This document shows positions 1 through 6,281 of a DNA stretch of 7,882 bases, piece after piece. The stretch covers positions 1-7,882 of the forward strand of contig CAKQHU010000059.1 in the NCBI GenBank assembly GCA_934234275.1, read 5' to 3'. The position numbers and the translations under genes were made by a program. Position 1 is the first letter of the stretch, and the number at the start of each line of letters is the position of its first letter. The notes beneath the pieces were generated by a model. That model worked only from the letters and a program-made list of their open reading frames with translations, ran no database searches and had not been told where the DNA came from. This DNA is from an uncultured Phascolarctobacterium sp. (GTDB lineage: Bacteria; Bacillota; Negativicutes; Acidaminococcales; Acidaminococcaceae).

Positions 1-21
1 GGAAGATTTAATGTTCGGCAA
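1..21 (-). CDS. rpsT: Ribosomal protein S20, N-terminal fragment cut by the window edge
   Basis: Reading the minus strand from 21 down to 1 gives seven codons, M-P-N-I-K-S-S, which is the highly conserved start of bacterial ribosomal protein S20, a primary binder of 16S rRNA in the small subunit. The start codon is TTG (21-19). It is chosen because a full AGGAGGTG ribosome binding site (minus strand, 36-29) sits seven bases upstream and no ATG or GTG is available in frame at that spacing. A near-consensus promoter lies just beyond. The E. coli rpsT gene also starts with UUG. The identification rests on only seven residues, but it is backed by context: S20 is classically found near lepA, which is in this window. 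The gene diverges from the MerR-type gene to its right, and the remainder lies off the left edge. Confidence 0.85.
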
Positions 22-56
22 CGAATTTCACCTCCTGAATTTTCTTGTACTGCATT

Positions 57-85
57 ATTCTACCACGAATGCGAGCATTATGCAA
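57..85 (-). promoter_or_regulatory. Sigma-A type promoter of rpsT
   Basis: On the minus strand, TTGCAT (85-80) and TAGAAT (62-57) are separated by exactly 17 bases, a near-consensus vegetative promoter. Transcription would begin around position 50, giving a leader of about 30 bases that carries the AGGAGGTG site. The very good match fits a strongly expressed ribosomal protein gene. Seen by eye only; no start site mapping is available. Confidence 0.7.
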
Positions 86-138
86 GAGAAAATCACAAAT
101 ATGCCTGCCTGTTCCTGTAAAAAATATTTTGCGGACGC

Positions 139-169
139 TTGACCTGGAGCTGACTCCAAATGCTAAAAT
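139..169 (+). promoter_or_regulatory. MerR-type promoter with operator dyad in a 19-base spacer, upstream of the MerR gene
   Basis: The -35 element TTGACC (139-144) and the -10 element TAAAAT (164-169) are 19 bases apart. That is longer than the 17 preferred by sigma-A and is the hallmark of promoters activated by MerR-family DNA distortion. Inside the spacer is a dyad, TGGAG (145-149), four bases, then CTCCA (154-158), centred where MerR dimers bind. Since the next gene downstream encodes a MerR-family protein, the simplest reading is autoregulation. The N4 gap between arms is also the layout I recall for operators of the AdhR subgroup, although the arm sequence differs. Binding itself is inferred. 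Confidence 0.7.
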
Positions 170-212
170 ATAAGCAGAAAGCAGGAAATAATCTTGTCAG
201 GAGGTAAGCAGG

Positions 213-587
213 ATGAAAATAAACGAAGTTAGCAAAATGTATGACATTACAGCGGACACGTTGCGTTATTATGAGCGCATCGGCCTGATTCCGACAGTCA
301 ACCGCAATGAAAGCGGTATTCGTGACTACAATGAAACGGACTGCAACTGGGTAAACTTTGCTAAATGCATGCGCGCAGCAGGCATTTCGGTAGAAAGCCT
401 GATTGAATATGTGGCGCTGTTTCAGCAGGGCGACAAGACGCGGGCAGCACGCAAGGAAATTTTAATCGAGGAGCGTGCCAAGCTGCTGGAGCGCATGGCG
501 CAGATGCAGGAAACGCTCGATAAGCTGAATTATAAAATCGACAATTATTACAAGTGCGTTGAATTTGAGGACACCAAGCTGAAATAA
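213..587 (+). CDS. MerR-family transcriptional regulator, AdhR/NmlR-like thiol sensor type
   Basis: This is a 124-residue cytoplasmic DNA-binding regulator. Residues 1-37 form the winged helix-turn-helix, with the family signature TADTLRYYERIGLIP (about 13-27). The wing follows with the ESGIRDY motif (33-39), and residues about 78-113 form the charged antiparallel coiled-coil dimerisation helix. Length is normal for the short MerR group that lacks a large effector domain. Cysteines are at 44, 52 and 115. Cys52, in the context FAKCMRAAG, aligns by position with the single conserved cysteine of Bacillus AdhR, which reacts with aldehydes and other electrophiles, and close to that of NmlR. No clustered metal-binding cysteines of the CueR or MerR kind are present. 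The start at 213 has an AGGAGG site (199-204) eight bases upstream. The gene is divergent from rpsT, has its own MerR-type promoter and its own terminator, and so appears monocistronic. No target enzyme such as an alcohol dehydrogenase is adjacent, so the wider regulon is unknown. Confidence 0.9.
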   Translation: MKINEVSKMYDITADTLRYYERIGLIPTVNRNESGIRDYNETDCNWVNFAKCMRAAGISVESLIEYVALFQQGDKTRAARKEILIEERAKLLERMAQMQETLDKLNYKIDNYYKCVEFEDTKLK

Positions 588-598
588 AACGCAGTATG

Positions 599-629
599 AA
601 GAGAGATGGCGCGAGCTGTCTCTCTTTTT
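599..629 (+). terminator. Intrinsic terminator of the MerR-type gene
   Basis: The arms AAGAGAGA (599-606) and TCTCTCTT (619-626) pair perfectly. The stem extends inward through two G-U wobbles and two G-C pairs (607-610 with 615-618) to a GCGA loop (611-614), a GNRA tetraloop. A run of five T (625-629) follows directly. It starts 11 bases after the stop codon, so it isolates the regulator gene from lepA. Confidence 0.88.
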
Positions 630-631
630 AG

Positions 632-661
632 TTTACAGGCTTTGCCGTATAATGGTATAAT
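632..661 (+). promoter_or_regulatory. Promoter of lepA (possibly of the lepA-cda genes), extended -10
   Basis: TTTACA (632-637) is followed after 18 bases by a perfect TATAAT (656-661). TG at 653-654 makes this an extended -10. A second TATAAT at 648-653 overlaps but has a poorer -35 partner. The promoter begins immediately after the T-run of the preceding terminator. Predicted transcription start is near 668, leaving a leader of about 75 bases before the lepA start at 742. Confidence 0.65.
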
Positions 662-741
662 AATTAGTACTAATAAAACAGGCTCAAGCCAAAAACGGCC
701 TGAAATAATACATTTTAATGAAGGAGCAGGAAGAGTATTTT

Positions 742-2535
<1,794 letters not shown>

Positions 2536-2541
<6 letters not shown>

Positions 2542-2557
2542 GGCTTAGCGCTTAGTC
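2536..2557 (+). other. Small inverted repeat across the lepA stop codon
   Basis: GACTAAG (2536-2542) and CTTAGTC (2551-2557) form a perfect seven-pair hairpin with an eight-base loop, and the first arm includes the lepA TAA stop. No T-run follows, so it does not look like a terminator and read-through into cdaA is likely. It could be a transcript-processing or stability hairpin, or chance. Confidence 0.4.
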
Positions 2558-2589
2558 GATAGTGTCTGATAGATAGGAGCAATGCAATT

Positions 2590-3429
2590 ATGATGATACA
2601 ACTGCAAGGCTTGCTTTCGACAATCACATTTTTGGATGTTATAGATATTGTCGTCGTTGCCTATTTTCTTTATCGTTTATTCCTGATGCTGAAAAACACC
2701 CGTGCCGCAACATTGGGCAAGGGCCTCATGGTGCTGATAGGCTTCACGCTTATCTGCCGCTGGCTGAATCTGCATGTTATCAGCTGGCTGCTGGAAAAGA
2801 GCATGACGGTGATTATGGTTGCCCTGCCTGTTGTCTTTCAGCCGGAGCTGCGCCGTGCTTTGGAGCAAATCGGCCGCGGCAAGCTGTTTCATAAGGGCAG
2901 CGAGCTGGACGAGCAGGAGCTGGAGGAAATGCTGGATGCCGTTGCTCACGCCACTAAGGTGATGAGCAAAAACAAGGTAGGCGCGCTGATGGTCTTTGAG
3001 CGTGCTACCGGTCTGGCAGAGCGTATCGAAACCGGTGTGCCGATTGACGGTCTGGTGAGCTCGGGACTGTTGCAGAACATTTTTGTTAAGGATACACCGC
3101 TGCATGACGGCGCTGTAGTTATCCGCGGCAACCGTGTTGTTGCTGCCTGCTGCCTGCTGCCGCTTACGGAAAACCGTAATCTGAGCCAGGAGCTTGGTAC
3201 CCGCCATCGTGCCGCTATCGGTATGTCCGAGCAGTCCGATGCGATGATTCTTGTTGTCAGCGAGGAAACCGGTACGATTTCCATTGCCCGCAATGGCGAG
3301 CTGATGCGGTATCTGACGGTGGATGATGTGAAGGAAATTCTGCGCACGGCAATTTTCCGTCCGCATGCGGCAGTTAAGAATTCTTTGGTTGATAAAATCA
3401 AGAGCTTGTGGGGCGGTGAGAAAAAATGA
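2590..3429 (+). CDS. cdaA: Membrane diadenylate cyclase CdaA (c-di-AMP synthase)
   Basis: CdaA condenses two ATP into cyclic di-AMP, the second messenger controlling potassium and osmolyte transport and cell wall homeostasis in Bacillota. The 279 residues match the family length. Three hydrophobic segments (about 14-34, 45-58 and 62-82) anchor the N-terminus. A linker helix (about 85-120) leads to the DAC domain, with the two diagnostic catalytic motifs DGA (173-175, in LHDGAVVIRG) and RHR (205-207, in GTRHRAAIG). The later SEETG (224-228) is the usual metal-binding region. AGGAG (2575-2579) lies ten bases before the ATG at 2590; a second ATG follows immediately at 2593, so the start could shift by one codon. 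The gene begins 48 bases after lepA with no clear terminator or promoter between, so co-transcription with lepA is possible. It overlaps cdaR by four bases, which indicates translational coupling. Confidence 0.97.
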   Translation: MMIQLQGLLSTITFLDVIDIVVVAYFLYRLFLMLKNTRAATLGKGLMVLIGFTLICRWLNLHVISWLLEKSMTVIMVALPVVFQPELRRALEQIGRGKLFHKGSELDEQELEEMLDAVAHATKVMSKNKVGALMVFERATGLAERIETGVPIDGLVSSGLLQNIFVKDTPLHDGAVVIRGNRVVAACCLLPLTENRNLSQELGTRHRAAIGMSEQSDAMILVVSEETGTISIARNGELMRYLTVDDVKEILRTAIFRPHAAVKNSLVDKIKSLWGGEKK

Positions 3430-4358
3430 GATTTTTGCAAAGGCTGGCGCGTAAGGAAAACCTGTTGGCAAGGATTATCTGCCTGCTCATGGCCTGCGGC
3501 CTGTGGGTATACGTAATGACCGACCAGAACCCGATAATCGAGCGTAATATCGAGGTGCGCCTGCAGCAGAGAAATCTGCCGCAGAATATGATGGTCTTTA
3601 ATGCTCCCGATAAAATTCTTGTTAAGGTGCGCGGCTCGCGTGCCAAGCTGAGTTCCGATAATCTGAGTTCCGAAATCAATGCTTCTATCAATTTAAAAAA
3701 TATAACCGAAGGTCAGCAGAGCCTGCCGATTACGGTAACCTACTCCGGCGGCGAGATTGTATCCGTAACGCCTAAGGAGGTTTCCGTATATGTGGATACG
3801 GTAAGCGAGAAAAAGGTTCCCGTTACTACGCGTATCGTGGGAGCTGTGAACGGTGATATGACCATCGGCAACAGTATAATTACTCCGGCGGAGGTTACAC
3901 TGCGCGGTGCAACGCATCGTATCGATAAGGTAAACCGTGTTGTTGCTCCGATTGATATCAGCAACCATACCGGTAGCTTCCAGGCGGAAAGCGAGCTGGT
4001 TGCCGTGAGTGACGACGGTTACGATATTCCTAATATGAGAATTATCCCTGAGCGCGTTATGGTGCAGGCCAACATGGTAAGCCAGATGCATTCGCTTGAT
4101 ATTCCTGTTAAGCTGGTTATGAGCGGTGATTTGCCTGCCGGTATTGTTGTTACCAAAACAGAGATTGTGCCGACAAGCATCCGCGTTACCGCACCGCCTT
4201 CCGTGCTGAAGGAGCTGAAGGATGTCAAGACCAAGCCGGTGGATGTAAGCAGGGTTAACGGCAGCACTGTTGTGGCGGCTGAGCTGGATTTGCCGGAAAA
4301 GGTTATTCCCGAAAGACGTACGGTGCAGATTAAAATATCGGTAGAAAGGCAGAACTGA
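3426..4358 (+). CDS. cdaR: YbbR-domain protein CdaR, membrane-anchored partner of CdaA
   Basis: CdaR is an extracytoplasmic protein with one membrane anchor that binds CdaA and modulates c-di-AMP synthesis. The 310-residue product has positively charged N-terminal residues, then one transmembrane helix (about 13-31, ending LWVYVMTDQNP). The rest is outside the membrane and reads as three tandem YbbR-like beta modules, roughly 37-124, 130-214 and 224-307, each with the recurring pattern of PVxxRI/KL, P-x-xVxVRG/TLRG/RVTAP and a final xDVS/IDIS segment. Bacillus CdaR is longer and is described with more YbbR modules, so this is a shorter form; module boundaries were judged by eye. The ATG overlaps the cdaA stop as ATGA, and the GGTGAG just upstream in cdaA can serve as ribosome binding site. 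Both genes are certainly one transcriptional unit. Confidence 0.93.
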   Translation: MRFLQRLARKENLLARIICLLMACGLWVYVMTDQNPIIERNIEVRLQQRNLPQNMMVFNAPDKILVKVRGSRAKLSSDNLSSEINASINLKNITEGQQSLPITVTYSGGEIVSVTPKEVSVYVDTVSEKKVPVTTRIVGAVNGDMTIGNSIITPAEVTLRGATHRIDKVNRVVAPIDISNHTGSFQAESELVAVSDDGYDIPNMRIIPERVMVQANMVSQMHSLDIPVKLVMSGDLPAGIVVTKTEIVPTSIRVTAPPSVLKELKDVKTKPVDVSRVNGSTVVAAELDLPEKVIPERRTVQIKISVERQN

Positions 4359-4365
4359 TTTATAG

Positions 4366-5970
4366 ATGAAGCTGAAAATAAATAATGTGCGTATCAGCCT
4401 GCGTCAGGAGCAGACGCTGGAGCAGGCGGTGTGCCGCAAATGCGGTATACCGCGCGATGCTTTGGGCAGTGTGCGGATAGTACGCAAGGCAGTGGATGCG
4501 CGCAAGAAAAATGATATCTGCCTCAACTACCATGTGCTGGCAGAGGTTGAAACAGGCGGCAGGCAGGCGAAGCGCCTGTTGGCGGACCGTGATATTACGC
4601 AATATCAGGAGCAGCAGCAGCCGGCGCTGGAGCTTGGCACACTGCCGCTGAGCGCACCGCCTGTAGTCATCGGTGCCGGTCCTGCGGGACTTTTAGCAGC
4701 ACTGCAGCTGGCTGAGCATGGCTACAAGCCGCTGCTTTTGGAGCGCGGCAAGCCGGTGGCACAGCGCGTGCAGGATGTGCAGCATTTTTGGCAGACGGGA
4801 GAATTTAACCCCGCGTCCAACGTACAGTTCGGCGAGGGCGGTGCAGGCACCTTCTCGGACGGCAAGCTGACTACGCGTGTGAATGATCCTATGATGGCTG
4901 AAATCCTGCAGCTCTTTGTGGATGCAGGCGCGCCGGAAAATATTTTGTACGAGCACAAGCCGCACGTAGGCACGGATAAGCTGCGTGCGATGGTACAGGG
5001 ACTCAGCCGCCGCATTGCGGAGCTGGGTGGCAGCGTGCGTTACGATGCGCATGTTGTTGATTTGGACATAAAAAATAATGCGGTCCAGGGCGTAATCATT
5101 GACGGCGGCGAAAGGCTGGCGGCAGGAGCCGTGGTACTGGCCTGCGGTCACAGTGCGCGTGATACCTACGCTATGCTGGCACGCAGGGGCGTAGGCATTG
5201 TGGCGAAGCCCTTTGCTATCGGCTTGCGCATCGAGCATCCGCAGGAGCTGATTGACAGGGCGCAGTACGGCAGCTTTGCCGGACATCATCTGCTGGGCGC
5301 AGCGGATTACGCGCTTGTTTACCACACGCAGGATAAAACACGCACAGCCTATTCGTTCTGCATGTGCCCGGGCGGTCAGGTAGTTGCCGCTGCTTCGGAG
5401 GCCGGCGGCGTGGTTGTCAACGGTATGAGCATGTTTAAGCGCGACAGCGGCATTGCCAACAGTGCGTTGGTAGTGAATGTAGACAGCCGGGATTTCGGTG
5501 AGGGTGCGCTGGCGGGCGTAGAATTCCAGCGCCGCTATGAGCAGCTTGCTTATGCGGCGGCAGGCAGCAGCTATTATGCGCCTGCGCAAAATCTGGACAG
5601 CTTTTTGAAGCGCAGCACGCCGTCCCTGGAGTGCATGGTGCAGCCAAGCTATCGTCCGGGACTGACGGCCTGCAGCTTAGACAAGGTGCTGCCTGCCTAC
5701 GTCACGGATACTCTGCGCGAGGGCATTACGAGCTTCGGACGCAAGCTGGCGGGTTACGCTGACGGCGGTGCACTGCTGACGGGCGTGGAAACACGCACCT
5801 CGGCGCCGGTTCGTATTGAGCGCGACAGACAGAGTTATGTATCGCTGACGCATGATTTGCTTTACCCCTGCGGCGAAGGCGCAGGCTATGCCGGCGGTAT
5901 TATGAGCGCTGCACTTGACGGCTATCATGTGGCGCGCGCGATTATGGAAAGATTCGCGCCGATGAAGTAA
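4366..5970 (+). CDS. FAD-dependent dehydrogenase of the COG2509 type, function unknown
   Basis: This is a 534-residue cytoplasmic flavoprotein with no assigned substrate. Residues 1-62 form a small alpha/beta N-terminal domain with the motif VDARKKNDICLNYHVLAEV (43-61), which I recognise from the COG2509 family of uncharacterised FAD-utilising dehydrogenases. A Rossmann FAD-binding fold starts at VVIGAGPAGLLAALQL (100-115), with the ribose-binding acidic residue at E126. FGEGGAGTFSDGKL (155-168) and the C-terminal second FAD contact YPCGEGAGYAGGI (500-512) are typical of the family. Cysteines at 23 and 26 make a CxxC, and 332 and 334 a CxC within FCMCPGG. No membrane segment is visible. The gene starts seven bases after cdaR with only a weak upstream AAAGG, which points to coupling with cdaR translation. 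Position between cdaR and glmM suggests membership in the cda operon. Relatives include thiazole-biosynthesis-like and geranylgeranyl-reductase-like flavoproteins, but the full-length pattern argues against those. Confidence 0.85.
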   Translation: MKLKINNVRISLRQEQTLEQAVCRKCGIPRDALGSVRIVRKAVDARKKNDICLNYHVLAEVETGGRQAKRLLADRDITQYQEQQQPALELGTLPLSAPPVVIGAGPAGLLAALQLAEHGYKPLLLERGKPVAQRVQDVQHFWQTGEFNPASNVQFGEGGAGTFSDGKLTTRVNDPMMAEILQLFVDAGAPENILYEHKPHVGTDKLRAMVQGLSRRIAELGGSVRYDAHVVDLDIKNNAVQGVIIDGGERLAAGAVVLACGHSARDTYAMLARRGVGIVAKPFAIGLRIEHPQELIDRAQYGSFAGHHLLGAADYALVYHTQDKTRTAYSFCMCPGGQVVAAASEAGGVVVNGMSMFKRDSGIANSALVVNVDSRDFGEGALAGVEFQRRYEQLAYAAAGSSYYAPAQNLDSFLKRSTPSLECMVQPSYRPGLTACSLDKVLPAYVTDTLREGITSFGRKLAGYADGGALLTGVETRTSAPVRIERDRQSYVSLTHDLLYPCGEGAGYAGGIMSAALDGYHVARAIMERFAPMK

Positions 5971-5998
5971 TTTAGGTTGGAGCAATAAACAACCCTCA

Positions 5999-6024
5999 GT
6001 CAAAATCACGTTAGTGATTTTGAC
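5999..6024. repeat. Perfect 11-pair hairpin, left module of the composite element
   Basis: GTCAAAATCAC (5999-6009) pairs with GTGATTTTGAC (6014-6024) around a four-base GTTA loop. It lies 28 bases after the stop of the flavoprotein gene. No T-run follows, so it is not a canonical terminator, though it could slow transcription or protect the 3' end of the upstream message. Confidence 0.85.
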
Positions 6025-6025
6025 A

Positions 6026-6115
6026 GCTCCCTTGACGCTAAGACCCAGTTTGTCGCAAGCTATGTCTTGCGACAAACTGCTGGTCGTGCTAATGTCGCTT
6101 TGCGACTCAGGGAGC
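6026..6115. repeat. Long-range inverted repeat enclosing the central hairpins
   Basis: GCTCCCT (6026-6032) is an exact inverted copy of AGGGAGC (6109-6115), enclosing the hairpins at 6042-6085 and 6094-6106. In addition, CCCTCAGTC (5993-6001) matches the inverse of GACTCAGGG (6104-6112) at eight of nine positions. Alternative pairings with the left module are therefore possible, and the block 5993-6115 could be a self-contained unit. Confidence 0.65.
6042..6085. repeat. Central long hairpin of the composite element
   Basis: CAGTTTGTCGCAAG (6046-6059) pairs perfectly with CTTGCGACAAACTG (6066-6079) around a six-base loop. GACC (6042-6045) and GGTC (6082-6085) add four more pairs beyond a two-base bulge. 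At 18 pairs this is the strongest secondary structure in the window. No T-run follows on either strand. Confidence 0.85.
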
Positions 6116-6168
6116 ATATAAAGGTTTCAAGAATTGCGAAGTTTACTGCTTGTAAGCCTGTTATATCG

Positions 6169-6211
6169 CCCCTGAAAGGGGAGATGTCACCGTAGGTGAC
6201 AGAGGGGTTGT
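6169..6211. repeat. Right module of the composite element with nested hairpins
   Basis: CCCCT (6169-6173) pairs with AGGGG (6177-6181) over a GAA loop, or alternatively with AGGGG at 6203-6207. Between them, TGTCACC (6185-6191) pairs with GGTGACA (6195-6201) over a GTA loop. The module ends in GGGTTGT, the inverse of the left end of the composite element. Confidence 0.75.
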
Positions 6212-6221
6212 GTATAGATTT

Positions 6222-6250
6222 TCGTCAACAATTCCCAACTCACATATAAA
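6222..6250 (+). promoter_or_regulatory. Possible glmM promoter downstream of the repeat
   Basis: TCGTCA (6222-6227) and TATAAA (6245-6250) are 17 bases apart, giving a plausible but imperfect sigma-A promoter about 30 bases before the glmM start. A local promoter would make sense because the repeat hairpins separate glmM from the upstream genes. The match is weak in the -35, so this is a tentative call. Confidence 0.3.
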
Positions 6251-6281
6251 CGAATTAACATTAGGGAGGTTATTACAAAAA

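Larger units (their letters stand above)
5989..6211. repeat. Composite palindromic repeat element (MITE-like), non-coding
   Basis: Most of the 311 bases between the flavoprotein gene and glmM are built from inverted repeats. The outer ends ACAACCC (5989-5995) and GGGTTGT (6205-6211) are inverted copies. Each leads inward to the same architecture: a (G)GAGGG-type block, a GTC/GAC hairpin, then a GGGAG-type block. Read outward, the left module is AGGGAGC-TGTC-hairpin-GAC-TGAGGGTTGT (minus strand) and the right is GGGGAGA-TGTC-hairpin-GAC-AGAGGGGTTGT (plus strand). Between them is a large near-perfect hairpin (6042-6085) and a short one (6094-6106). No open reading frame in it looks real. This style of GGGAGCTGTC...GACTGAGGG repeat is familiar from intergenic regions of gut Bacillota, but I cannot count copies here. 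No convincing target-site duplication is visible. Confidence 0.75.

Noticed and set aside
213..587. Metal-responsive MerR regulator (CueR, ZntR or MerR type).
   Set aside because: The paired C-terminal metal-binding cysteines are absent; the single Cys52 pattern points to the AdhR/NmlR group.
679..702. CAGGC/GCCTG inverted repeat in the lepA leader as a riboswitch or attenuator.
   Set aside because: Only five pairs with a 14-base loop, no T-run and no conserved leader motif.
718..741. In-frame ATG at 718 as the lepA start.
   Set aside because: It has no ribosome binding site, its AAGGAG lies downstream of it, and the extra eight residues are not typical of LepA. The ATG at 742 fits better.
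4693..5589. Minus-strand open frame of 298 codons inside the flavoprotein gene.
   Set aside because: It is an antisense shadow: low-complexity, arginine- and alanine-rich, without family motifs.
5999..6024. Hairpin after the flavoprotein gene as an intrinsic terminator.
   Set aside because: There is no T-run after the stem, and it belongs to the repeat module, so I list it as a repeat hairpin only.
5677..6117. Minus-strand open frame spanning the repeat element and the end of the flavoprotein gene.
   Set aside because: Its first part is translated palindromic repeat and the rest is antisense to a good gene. There is no domain and no plausible ribosome binding site.
6134..6166. TTGCGA with TTATAT as a glmM promoter.
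   Set aside because: The spacing is 21 bases, too long for a normal sigma-A promoter.
5989..6211. CRISPR array.
   Set aside because: The repeats are inverted, few, unevenly spaced and differ in their stems. There are no direct repeats with spacers and no cas genes.
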